Source: Gardnerella kenyensis
GTDB taxonomy: Bacteria; Actinomycetota; Actinomycetes; Actinomycetales; Bifidobacteriaceae
NCBI GenBank assembly: GCA_003585735.1
Contig: NQOH01000005.1
Span: 45,970-51,586 of the forward strand
Direction of reading: 5' to 3'
DNA: 5,617 nt
Both the position numbers and the translations under genes were made by a program. The stretch's first letter is position 1, and every line of letters begins with the position of its first letter. Below the pieces are notes generated by a model that saw nothing but the letters and a program-made list of their open reading frames with translations, had not been told where the DNA came from and searched no databases. Positions 1 through 5,617 of the stretch are shown here, piece after piece.

Positions 1-2
1 AT

Positions 3-674
3 TTTCCTACTCCGCGTTACGTTGTGTTGTCTGTTACGTTTTGTTTGCGCCATAGCAGCACTGGCGTTGTTGCTCATTCGCAGCTTGCTCGCGCTTTACG
101 CGTAGAAGTTGGAGATCGCATGCAAACTAAAGCAATTCGCCGTGAGGTTTTGCGCGTGCGCGCTTCTAAAGGCATGCTTGAGGATGCTTCTCGTTACGAC
201 AATCCGTGGATGCGTGGCACAAAGTGCGCTGAAGGTGTTGAGTTTGCTTTGCGATTGCAAAGTGAAGACTATGTTACTGGTGAGTTTTTAGAGGGCGATA
301 ATACTTATAGTGACCGTCATAGTTGCGGTAGTTTCTTTATGAATCCAATTATGACTAAGGCTCAAGCAGATTTACTTCCGGAGGATGCTCCGCGATTTGA
401 CGCGGTTCTTTCTGACGGTACGCAAGGTGTAAAAACTTCTGCTGCTTGGCTTATTGATCATGCTGGATTCCATAAGGGATTTAGGATTGTTGAAAATGGC
501 AAATCTTCCCCTGCGGGACTTTCTTCTTTGCATACTTTAGCGCTTACGAATCGTAATAACGCTACTTCTAGCGATGTTCTTGTTTTAGCAAAAACTGTTA
601 TTAATGGCGTTAAAAATAAATTTGGAATTACTTTAGTGCCTGAACCTGTGCTAATAGGCATTTCAGTAAACTGA
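3..674 (+). CDS. murB: UDP-N-acetylenolpyruvoylglucosamine reductase (MurB), 3' part
   Basis: This is the C-terminal part of MurB, the FAD-dependent cytoplasmic enzyme that uses NADPH to reduce UDP-GlcNAc-enolpyruvate to UDP-MurNAc in peptidoglycan precursor synthesis. The frame is open through the left edge (first full codon at 3, reading FPTPRYVVLSVTF), so the gene starts outside the window; the GTG at 24 is internal. The C-terminal MurB domain is clear. CGSFFMNP (from 324) carries the serine matching the E. coli proton donor Ser229. SAAWLIDHAGF, LALTNRNNAT and a final PEPVLIG follow, the last holding the glutamate (codon 642-644) equivalent to E. coli Glu325. About 49 residues separate the KGM segment (near 171) from CGSFF, where E. 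coli has roughly 10, so there is an insertion of about 35-40 residues. No key residue is missing in the visible part. The FAD-binding N-terminal domain cannot be judged. Identification is confident. Confidence 0.93.
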   Translation, partial: FPTPRYVVLSVTFCLRHSSTGVVAHSQLARALRVEVGDRMQTKAIRREVLRVRASKGMLEDASRYDNPWMRGTKCAEGVEFALRLQSEDYVTGEFLEGDNTYSDRHSCGSFFMNPIMTKAQADLLPEDAPRFDAVLSDGTQGVKTSAAWLIDHAGFHKGFRIVENGKSSPAGLSSLHTLALTNRNNATSSDVLVLAKTVINGVKNKFGITLVPEPVLIGISVN

Positions 675-676
675 AA
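661..676 (+). terminator. Small hairpin over the murB stop codon, possible weak terminator
   Basis: TTTCAG (661-666) and CTGAAA (671-676) form a perfect 6-bp stem with a 4-base loop, followed by ATTTTA. The hairpin includes the murB stop codon (672-674). The stem is short and AT-rich, so it is at best a weak intrinsic terminator and could be chance in such AT-rich DNA. Confidence 0.2.
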
Positions 677-970
677 ATTTTACGATTATGTACCAAATTA
701 TACAGTAATATATTCGACTGTTTAATAAAATTTCGTAAATAATAAAGGAACACACGGTAAAACTACCGTATAAGCAATGTTTTGTGTAATATTTACCTAC
801 ATTATCCGTATAAAAATTTTTCTTTAGCTTTATATATAGCGCTTAGTTTTATATATTGCCAAATAAAAATTTTATATAGATGAAGTCGCAAGTGTTCCGC
901 AGAATTCGTTGATGCGTTGCTAATTGCGTCTATACCTTTATACCTATACCTCAACGAAAGTGCGTTTATT
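675..970. other. Gene-free AT-rich region between murB and the permease
   Basis: About 296 bases hold no credible gene. Visible items are a 6-bp perfect hairpin (754-769), a directly repeated octamer CCGTATAA (766-773 and 806-813) and several TATA-rich stretches between 830 and 880. Of these TATATT (852-857) and TATATA (873-878) could be -10 boxes for the permease, but neither has a recognisable -35 at proper spacing. A ten-codon ORF (880-912) precedes the permease start. The permease frame also stays open upstream to a TTG at 917, but those codons look non-coding. The permease promoter probably lies here, but I cannot place it exactly. Confidence 0.5.
754..769 (+). repeat. Perfect 6-bp inverted repeat ACGGTA-AAAC-TACCGT
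   Basis: ACGGTA (754-759) and TACCGT (764-769) are exact inverted copies around a 4-base loop. It is the most GC-containing element of this AT-rich intergenic stretch. It sits about 80 bases after murB and about 200 before the permease start. No run of T follows, so an intrinsic terminator is doubtful. An operator for a dimeric regulator or a structural element of the permease leader is possible. Function is unknown. Confidence 0.3.
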
Positions 971-2584
971 ATGCAAATATGGAGAAAAAAGTCTGTTGAA
1001 CAGACTATCGCAGAGACAATGGATGGTGATCGCCATCTTAAACGTACATTAAATGCGTGGGATTTGGCAGTTATGGGTGTGGCTGTTGCTGTTGGTGCCG
1101 GTATTTTCTCGGTTGGCGCTCAAGCTGCTGCATTCCATGCCGGCCCTGCAGTAATTATTAGCTTTATTATTGCAGGTGTTGTGTGCGGTTCTGCTGCAAT
1201 GTGCTATGCAGAATTTGCTTCTATGATTCCAGTTGCTGGATCCGCATACACCTTTACTTATACAACAGTCGGTGAGCTTATTGCTTGGATTATTGGCTGG
1301 GATATGATCCTGGAAATGCTGATGGCTGGCTCAGTGATTGCAAAGTATTGGGGTGTTTATCTTAACGATTTAATGAAGCTTTTTGGCTTAAACATGACCA
1401 CCAGTTTTAATCTAGGTGGTTTTACTATTGATGTTGCTCCAATCATAATCGTTGCATTCTTTACAACTATGCTTGTTCTTGGAACTAAGCTTTCTGCACG
1501 CTTCGACGGTGCATTAACAATTTTGAAGATTGGTATTGTTCTGTTCGTGGTTGTTGTTGGCTTCTTCTACATTAAGGCTTCTAACTTTACGCCATTCGTT
1601 CCTCCTGCAACTGATGTTGCTAGCGTAAAGGGAATGGAAGTTTCCGGCGTTATGTCTCAGCCTTTGTGGCAGTGGGTAACCGGCATGCAGCCAGCTGTTT
1701 ATGGCATTCCTGGCATTCTTTCCGGTGCAGCACTCGTGTTCTTCGCATTCATCGGCTTTGACGTTGTGGCAACCACTGCTGAGGAAACTAAGGATCCGCA
1801 TAAGAACATTCCACGAGGCATTGGCCTTGGTTTGCTTATTGTTACCGTTCTTTACATCCTTGTTGCAGTTGTGACCACTGGTATGGTTTCTTACAAGGAT
1901 TTGGCTAAGCAGGCAGCTCCTTCGCTTTCTACTAGCTTCGAACTCGTGGGTGCTACTTGGGCTGCAAAGATTATTTCCCTCGGTATTGTTATTGGTTTAA
2001 CAACCGTTGTTATGGTTCTTTTGCTTGGTCTTACGCGAATTATCTTCGCTGTGAGCCGCGATGGTCTGCTTCCACGTAGCTTCTCTAAGGTAAGCAAGCG
2101 TGGTATTCCTGCAAAGCTTCAGATTGTATCCGGCATTGTTGTGGCAGTTGTGGCTTCCACTCTCGATATTGGCATTCTTTCCGACATGGTTAATATTGGT
2201 ACACTTTCCGCATTCTTGCTGGTTTCTGCAGGCGTGCCGATTATGCGTATGCGCAGGCCAGATTTGCATCGCTCGTTTAGCGTTCCTGGAAATCCATGGC
2301 TTCCGCTGTTTGCAGCTCTTTCCACATTCTGGCTCATGCTTAACCTTTCTGTGCTCACATGGATTCGTTTTGCAGTGTGGCTGGCAATCGGCTTTGCGGT
2401 GTACTTCGGCTACTCTTACCGCAACTCGTTGCTTGGAAAGCAAATTCGTAAGGCTAAGAAGCTCGGCGTTCCGGTTGAAACTTTGTTTGCTCAAGATGCT
2501 GCTGCTGCAGAAAAGGTTGCAGAAGGCGAGTCAGAAGAGCAAGCTCGTGCAGAAGCTGAAGCTGAGGTTGCTACTGAAAGTTGA
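971..2584 (+). CDS. APC-superfamily amino-acid permease (cationic amino acid transporter type)
   Basis: A 537-residue integral membrane transporter of the APC superfamily, closest in style to the cationic amino acid transporter/YfnA-like group; it probably imports amino acids by proton symport, substrate unproven. I chose ATG 971, not the earlier in-frame TTG at 917: MQIWRKKSVEQTI fits the family N-terminus, and a weak GAAAG lies 10 bases upstream. Visible landmarks are GAGIF (residues 42-46, the broken TM1 substrate site), CYAEFASMIPVAGSAYTF (78-95, the TM2-TM3 signature), and the TM6 segment FFAFIGFDVVATTAEETKDP (257-276) typical of this group. About 12 hydrophobic helices fill residues 30-485. 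The cytoplasmic tail (about 507-537) is rich in Ala and Glu and may form an acidic helix. Mid-gene codons end in C more often than in the neighbours, perhaps reflecting higher expression. The gene stands alone, closed by a strong terminator. Confidence 0.9.
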   Translation: MQIWRKKSVEQTIAETMDGDRHLKRTLNAWDLAVMGVAVAVGAGIFSVGAQAAAFHAGPAVIISFIIAGVVCGSAAMCYAEFASMIPVAGSAYTFTYTTVGELIAWIIGWDMILEMLMAGSVIAKYWGVYLNDLMKLFGLNMTTSFNLGGFTIDVAPIIIVAFFTTMLVLGTKLSARFDGALTILKIGIVLFVVVVGFFYIKASNFTPFVPPATDVASVKGMEVSGVMSQPLWQWVTGMQPAVYGIPGILSGAALVFFAFIGFDVVATTAEETKDPHKNIPRGIGLGLLIVTVLYILVAVVTTGMVSYKDLAKQAAPSLSTSFELVGATWAAKIISLGIVIGLTTVVMVLLLGLTRIIFAVSRDGLLPRSFSKVSKRGIPAKLQIVSGIVVAVVASTLDIGILSDMVNIGTLSAFLLVSAGVPIMRMRRPDLHRSFSVPGNPWLPLFAALSTFWLMLNLSVLTWIRFAVWLAIGFAVYFGYSYRNSLLGKQIRKAKKLGVPVETLFAQDAAAAEKVAEGESEEQARAEAEAEVATES

Positions 2585-2634
2585 TGCTGAATAGCTAGTA
2601 ATAAATTAGTGCTAATAGCATTATCTAAATAATT

Positions 2635-2680
2635 ACGAAGTCGACATGCGAATTTTCGCGTGCCGGCTTCGTTTGTTTTA
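2635..2680 (+). terminator. Rho-independent terminator of the permease gene
   Basis: The arms 2635-2650 and 2657-2672 pair over 16 positions with one A-C mismatch (2644/2663) and two G-U wobbles. They close a 6-base AATTTT loop and are followed by TTGTTTTA. It begins about 50 bases after the permease stop. The long stem with a T-rich tail makes this the clearest terminator in the window. It also insulates the ferredoxin promoter just downstream. Confidence 0.85.
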
Positions 2681-2705
2681 AGACTGCTGAAAAGTGGACT
2701 ATAAT
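2677..2705 (+). promoter_or_regulatory. Sigma-70-type promoter of the ferredoxin gene
   Basis: TATAAT at 2700-2705 is a perfect -10 box. The -35 region is poor: TTTAAG (2677-2682) sits at 17-bp spacing and overlaps the T-tract of the preceding terminator. Transcription would begin near 2712, giving a leader of about 58 bases before the ferredoxin ATG. Confidence rests on the -10 box and its position between a terminator and a gene. Confidence 0.6.
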
Positions 2706-2755
2706 AGAAAAGTTACATAAAAATGTGATTTGCTCATAAGCTGGTAAATATGCAG

Positions 2756-2762
2756 AAAGGAG
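2756..2762 (+). promoter_or_regulatory. Strong Shine-Dalgarno site of the ferredoxin gene
   Basis: AAAGGAG lies 7 bases before the ATG at 2770 and fixes that start. It is the best ribosome binding site in the window, in line with a well-translated housekeeping electron carrier. Confidence 0.8.
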
Positions 2763-2769
2763 AGCGTTT

Positions 2770-3093
2770 ATGCCATATGTAATTGCAGAGCCTTGTGTAG
2801 ACGTAAAAGATAAAGCCTGTGTGGACGAATGCCCTGTAGATTGCATTTACGAGGGCGATCGCACGCTTTACATTAACCCGAATGAATGCGTGGATTGCGG
2901 AGCTTGCGAGCCAGCTTGCCCTGTAGAAGCTATTTTTTACGAGGATGATTTGCCAGAAGACTGGGAGTGGTACCGCGATGCTGCGGTTGACTACTTTGAC
3001 AAGCTTGGAGATTTAGGGGGAGCTACAGATGCTGGAGCTTCCGGGTGGGATGAAGAACATGTTGCGGCGTTGCCTTCGCGACGACCTGCCTGA
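2770..3093 (+). CDS. fdxA: 7Fe ferredoxin ([3Fe-4S][4Fe-4S]), actinobacterial FdxC/FdxA type
   Basis: A 107-residue soluble low-potential electron carrier of the seven-iron family. It is close in sequence style to mycobacterial FdxC (PYVIAEPCVD, then ACVDECPVDCIYEG, then ECVDCGACEPACPVEAI). Counting without the initiator Met, the cysteines fall at 8, 16, 20, 24, 39, 42, 45 and 49, exactly the Azotobacter FdI pattern. By that homology 8, 16 and 49 bind the 3Fe cluster, 20, 39, 42 and 45 bind the 4Fe cluster, and 24 is free. The C-terminal half is acidic, with aromatic residues in DLPEDWEWY, as usual for the family. It appears monocistronic, with its own promoter and Shine-Dalgarno site, and converges with dinB. 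The electron donor and acceptor cannot be told from the sequence. Confidence 0.95.
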   Translation: MPYVIAEPCVDVKDKACVDECPVDCIYEGDRTLYINPNECVDCGACEPACPVEAIFYEDDLPEDWEWYRDAAVDYFDKLGDLGGATDAGASGWDEEHVAALPSRRPA

Positions 3094-3129
3094 GCGCTTA
3101 AAGCGTAGCGCGCGAGCATCCTTCGCTCA
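3091..3129. terminator. Possible structured terminator between converging fdxA and dinB
   Basis: TGAGCG (3091-3096, overlapping the ferredoxin stop) is inverted at 3124-3129 as CGCTCA. Smaller GC-rich hairpins lie inside: CGCT/AGCG at 3095-3105 and GAGC/GCTC at 3114-3128. This GC-rich block in AT-rich surroundings, between two converging genes, suggests transcription ends here. No good T-tract follows on either strand, so the call is weak. Confidence 0.28.
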
Positions 3130-3181
3130 ATGCGAAAAATCTTAAATCTCTACCGCACTGGTATTTGTGAAACTAGAATTG

Positions 3182-4492
3182 CTACAACCCAATGTGGGCA
3201 GCGTTGTTGCCGTATTTTTTGCGAACAGCGTCTAAAGCGTGCTCTGCGTGACGCAATCTAGTATTTTTATTCATTGTAGATACGCTGTTTTGCGTAAGAT
3301 TTTTGGATTCGCGCGTATTCTCTTCCAAAATATCGTTTAAAGAAGGTTGAATAGAAACCTTGTTCGCAAAAACAAGATTATTAGCCGTAATTCCAGCCAA
3401 ACGAACTGGGCTTAAAAGCTTTGTGTTGTTGCCGCCAAGAATGTAATTATGCACAGTTGGATTAGCTTTAGAAAGCAAGTCAACAGCATGCTTATAAAAC
3501 TCGTGAGTTGAATCAGTTGCATTTTGCAAAGTAGAAGATCTAGTAACATAATGCAAGTCGCTAAATCGCAGTTTTAGCGTTATAGTGCGTGCCATAAGAT
3601 TGCGGCTTCGCAAATGTTGAGTTACTTCGCTACAGCATTGCTGCAGCAACTGTTTAACAACATTCTCATCCGTTGTGTCTGAATCAAGAGTTCGCTCAGT
3701 GCCAATAGATTTTTCAGGCGCATGCGCAACTACAGCACGCTCGTCTATGCCTCTAACTGCTTGATATATTGTCTTTGCTAAGATTTGCGAGCCAGTTATA
3801 CGAGTAAGCGTTGATTCATCAATTTTTTTAAGCGACGTAACTGTAGATAATCCCCAATCTTCAAACTTATGAATTAAAGACGGGCCAATTCCTGGTATTG
3901 CGCGCAAAGGCATTATTGACACAAAGTCTTCATTGCACTTTTGAGGAATAAGAAGCATGCCATTAGGCTTTGCATTAGTTGAAGCCATTTTTGCAATAAG
4001 CTTATTGCTGGCAATGCCAACCGAGCATGTAATATGATACTTTTCAAATACTTCTTTTCGTATCCAAGCTCCAATATTTACAGGCGATTTCCATTGCAAT
4101 AAAGCCGATTGAATATTCATGTAGCATTCGTCAACAGAAACTTTTTCGACTTGATTAGTAATATTCAAAAAAATTTCTTCAAAAATACTTTTAGAAACGC
4201 TTAAATAGTAGGGCATATCAACCGGCAAGAAAACTCCTTGCGGGCAAAGATTTCTTGCTCTAACAACCGGCATAGCAGAATTAACTCCGTAAGCGCGCGC
4301 TTCGTAACTTGCTGCAGAAACAACAGCACGATTTCCAGTGCCAATAATAAGCGGCTTTCCTTTAAGCTCCGGGTGTCTTGCTACTTCTAGCGAAGCATAA
4401 AACGCATCCATATCGACATGAAGCATGTTGCAACCGGAGGTATCGTGCCCCCAATCTCGTTTAGCTGCTTGTACTCTCGGTGCTGTGCTCAT
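3182..4492 (-). CDS. dinB: DNA polymerase IV (Y-family translesion polymerase)
   Basis: A 436-residue Y-family, error-prone polymerase that extends past damaged template bases as part of the SOS response. The ORF runs back to an ATG at 4576, but ATG 4492 (MSTAPRVQAAKRDWGHD) is preferred: it matches the usual actinobacterial N-terminus, and the 28 extra residues would cover the promoter and SOS box. The palm carboxylates are present: D27 in HVDMDAFYASLE, and D121 and E122 in KVSVDECYM. F31 is the expected steric gate. CSVGIASNKLIAKMAS (156-171) and a helix-hairpin-helix AIPGIGPSL (198-206) follow, then a complete little-finger domain with KSIGTERTL. The usual QLxLF-type clamp-binding motif is degenerate; the closest is QPSLNDIL at 382-389. 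The tail LDAVRKKYGNNAA is typical of actinobacterial Pol IV. The gene converges with the ferredoxin and diverges from the EamA exporter. Confidence 0.95.
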   Translation of the reverse strand: MSTAPRVQAAKRDWGHDTSGCNMLHVDMDAFYASLEVARHPELKGKPLIIGTGNRAVVSAASYEARAYGVNSAMPVVRARNLCPQGVFLPVDMPYYLSVSKSIFEEIFLNITNQVEKVSVDECYMNIQSALLQWKSPVNIGAWIRKEVFEKYHITCSVGIASNKLIAKMASTNAKPNGMLLIPQKCNEDFVSIMPLRAIPGIGPSLIHKFEDWGLSTVTSLKKIDESTLTRITGSQILAKTIYQAVRGIDERAVVAHAPEKSIGTERTLDSDTTDENVVKQLLQQCCSEVTQHLRSRNLMARTITLKLRFSDLHYVTRSSTLQNATDSTHEFYKHAVDLLSKANPTVHNYILGGNNTKLLSPVRLAGITANNLVFANKVSIQPSLNDILEENTRESKNLTQNSVSTMNKNTRLRHAEHALDAVRKKYGNNAAHIGL

Positions 4493-4498
4493 AAATTT

Positions 4499-4504
4499 AT
4501 AATA
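4499..4504 (-). promoter_or_regulatory. -10 box of dinB, leaderless start
   Basis: Read on the minus strand, TATTAT (4504-4499) is followed by six bases (AAATTT) and then the ATG at 4492. Transcription starting about 7 bases after the box would begin on or next to the A of the start codon. No Shine-Dalgarno site is present, which fits a leaderless mRNA, common in actinobacteria. The -35 at 17-bp spacing (TATATA) is poor. Confidence 0.5.
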
Positions 4505-4516
4505 GAACAAACGTTC
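4505..4516. promoter_or_regulatory. LexA (Cheo-type) SOS box controlling dinB
   Basis: GAAC-AAAC-GTTC matches the Gram-positive/actinobacterial SOS operator GAAC-N4-GTTC. On the dinB strand it reads CGAACGTTTGTTC, with one flanking C of the extended CGAAC...GTTCG form kept. It touches the -10 box of dinB (4499-4504), so LexA bound here would block polymerase. It lies 12 bases upstream of the dinB ATG at 4492. The match is seen; LexA binding is inferred from the known regulon role of Y-family polymerases. Confidence 0.78.
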
Positions 4517-4543
4517 GATTTTATATAGAAAACTAAAATTTTT

Positions 4544-4573
4544 TTGCAAAAAAGCGAATTTCGGCGATATATT
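4544..4573 (+). promoter_or_regulatory. Probable promoter of the EamA exporter gene
   Basis: TTGCAA (4544-4549, 4 of 6 consensus) and TATATT (4568-4573, 5 of 6) are separated by 18 bp. Transcription would start near 4580, leaving only about 11 bases before the ATG at 4591, so the AGGG at 4579-4582 would sit at the very 5' end of the mRNA. Confidence 0.4.
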
Positions 4574-4590
4574 CATGTAGGGTTGTTGCT

Positions 4591-5523
4591 ATGAAGCAAT
4601 TTGTCGTCAATCTTTTACACCGTATGCCGGTGCTGCTAATCATAGTGATTGAAGCTGCGATGGTGTATACGGCGACGTCTGTTGCAAAAGTTGCGTTTAG
4701 TCAGTTGGATCCACTTTATGCTGTGTGGTATCGCGTTGGTTTTATGACTTTAATGCTATTGGCATGGCGTAGGCCATTTTCGCGCGAAAAACGTAACTTT
4801 TTGCCAAAAACTTTGCGTGAATGGGCTGTTGTTGTTGCGGTTGGAATTTCGCTAGTTGCTATGAATACCATGTTTTATGTGGCAATTAGCTGCATGCCGG
4901 TGGGTGTGGCTGTAACTATAGAATTTATTGGCCCTTTGCTTGTGGCTGTTATTACAGGCCATGAGTGGCGTGAGCGAGTTGGAATTGTGATTGCGGTTTT
5001 AGGAATTGCTTTACTTGCAAGCGCTTCTATGCATAGTGCAGTAAGTCCGCATTTTCTAATAGGCTTATTCGCTATTCTTGTTGGCGGCTTAATGTGGGGC
5101 ATGTATATTGTTTCAGGACGAAAAATTGCAAAAGCTTCGCATGCGATTGACCGCGTAAGTATTGCAACTCTTATTGGCTGGCTTTTGCAATCTACTGTTC
5201 TTGCTGTTCCTGCAGTTAAGAATGTTATTTGGCCTAAAGCGGAGGCTACGTGGGCTGCTCGCCCTGGAGGCTCTTTTGCTCTGTTAGCTTTAATGCTTGT
5301 GATTGCAGTATGTGCTTCATTCTTCCCGACTTTACTTGACCAAGTTTTGCTTAAGCGCGTTACTTCTGCAAAATATTCTGTTATGCAAGCGTTGTATCCT
5401 GCAATTGCAGTTGTTATTGGAATGGGATTTGGTGAGATTCCAACTTTAACTGATGTTGCTGGAATAGCTTTGGTTATGTGCGCTGTTGTAGTTACGTTCT
5501 CGGGCGATCACAATCCTGTTTAA
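4591..5523 (+). CDS. EamA-family (DMT superfamily) exporter, RhtA-like
   Basis: A 310-residue inner-membrane protein of the drug/metabolite transporter superfamily with two EamA repeats (about residues 12-145 and 153-304) and ten predicted helices. It resembles E. coli RhtA, the threonine/homoserine exporter. The N-terminal RMPVLLIIV matches RhtA's KMPVWLPIV, and PVGVAVTIEFIGPLLVAV (103-120) matches the RhtA segment PLGIAVALEFTGPLAVAL. GLMWGMYIVSGRKIAKA and the late ALYPAIAVVIGMGFGEIPT follow in the same order. The ATG at 4591 is chosen because the next Met (residue 12) would remove the N-terminus that aligns with RhtA; AGGG lies 8 bases upstream. Amino-acid export is the likely role by homology, but EamA proteins vary in substrate, so I give no symbol. 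The gene is divergent from dinB, and the LexA box lies in the shared upstream region. No terminator is clear downstream. Confidence 0.88.
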   Translation: MKQFVVNLLHRMPVLLIIVIEAAMVYTATSVAKVAFSQLDPLYAVWYRVGFMTLMLLAWRRPFSREKRNFLPKTLREWAVVVAVGISLVAMNTMFYVAISCMPVGVAVTIEFIGPLLVAVITGHEWRERVGIVIAVLGIALLASASMHSAVSPHFLIGLFAILVGGLMWGMYIVSGRKIAKASHAIDRVSIATLIGWLLQSTVLAVPAVKNVIWPKAEATWAARPGGSFALLALMLVIAVCASFFPTLLDQVLLKRVTSAKYSVMQALYPAIAVVIGMGFGEIPTLTDVAGIALVMCAVVVTFSGDHNPV

Positions 5524-5557
5524 TATCTGTTTAGTAATTTTAAGTGTGTCGTCGGGC

Positions 5558-5587
5558 TTGTTTACAGTCCGCAAGAGGTGCTATAGT
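5558..5587 (+). promoter_or_regulatory. Promoter-like sequence reading out of the window
   Basis: TATAGT (5582-5587) is a good -10 box. Upstream, TTGTTT (5558-5563) at 18-bp spacing or TTTACA (5561-5566) at 15-bp spacing could be the -35. It lies 35-60 bases after the exporter stop and nothing in the last 30 bases codes, so it probably serves a rightward gene beyond the edge. A 5-bp inverted repeat (GTTGC...GCAAC, near 5596-5614) lies just downstream in the presumed leader. Confidence 0.45.
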
Positions 5588-5617
5588 GTCAATCTGTTGC
5601 CGTTATATGCAACGAAT

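Noticed and set aside
917..970. TTG start at 917 adding 18 residues to the permease
   Set aside because: The added residues do not resemble permease N-termini and there is no ribosome binding site; ATG 971 matches the family start.
1997..2494. Open frames on the minus strand (165 residues) and in another plus frame (2100-2594) inside the permease gene
   Set aside because: They are shadows of a well-supported membrane protein gene, with Cys/His/Asn-rich or low-complexity translations and no ribosome binding site.
2605..2625. ATTAGTGCTAAT dyad after the permease, resembling a CIRCE half-site
   Set aside because: CIRCE needs TTAGCACTC-N9-GAGTGCTAA; only one short imperfect half is present and it lies after a stop codon, before a terminator.
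4493..4576. Longer dinB start at 4576
   Set aside because: The extra 28 residues are encoded by AT-rich DNA that holds the SOS box and -10 box and do not match Pol IV N-termini.
5554..5569. GGGCT...AGTCC hairpin as terminator of the exporter gene
   Set aside because: Only five pairs including a wobble, no T-tract after it, and it overlaps the likely -35 of the outgoing promoter.
1..5617. Search for a novel system, CRISPR array, insertion sequence, tRNA or toxin-antitoxin pair
   Set aside because: Nearly all DNA is explained by five recognisable conserved genes; no spaced repeats, transposase, cloverleaf or small paired ORFs were seen.

Overview
The window reads as ordinary chromosomal sequence from an AT-rich actinobacterium, most likely of the Bifidobacteriaceae and Gardnerella-like. 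The reasons are the low-GC coding style combined with actinobacterial proteins: a 7Fe ferredoxin of the FdxC/FdxA type, a Pol IV starting MSTAPR..AAKRDWGHD, and an actinobacterial-type MurB C-terminus. This assignment comes from recognising protein families, not from a database search.

Layout. The left edge (to 674) is the 3' part of murB (cell-wall precursor synthesis). An AT-rich, gene-free stretch of about 300 bases follows, with small hairpins. A 537-residue APC-superfamily amino-acid permease of the cationic amino acid transporter type (971-2584) comes next and is closed by a strong intrinsic terminator (2635-2680). A consensus -10 box (2700-2705) and a good Shine-Dalgarno site serve a 107-residue 7Fe ferredoxin (2770-3093). 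On the opposite strand, converging with the ferredoxin, lies dinB, DNA polymerase IV (4492 down to 3182). dinB is divergent from an RhtA-like EamA-family exporter (4591-5523). A promoter-like sequence at the right edge (5558-5587) points to a gene beyond the window.

The genes do not form one pathway. They look like neighbouring single-gene units: wall synthesis, amino-acid uptake, electron transfer, SOS translesion synthesis and metabolite export. The best regulatory signal is a Cheo/LexA-type SOS box (GAAC-N4-GTTC, 4505-4516) abutting the -10 box of dinB. Its position also fixes the dinB start at 4492 and suggests a leaderless mRNA. I found no tRNA, rRNA, CRISPR array, insertion sequence or phage gene, and no convincing novel system.
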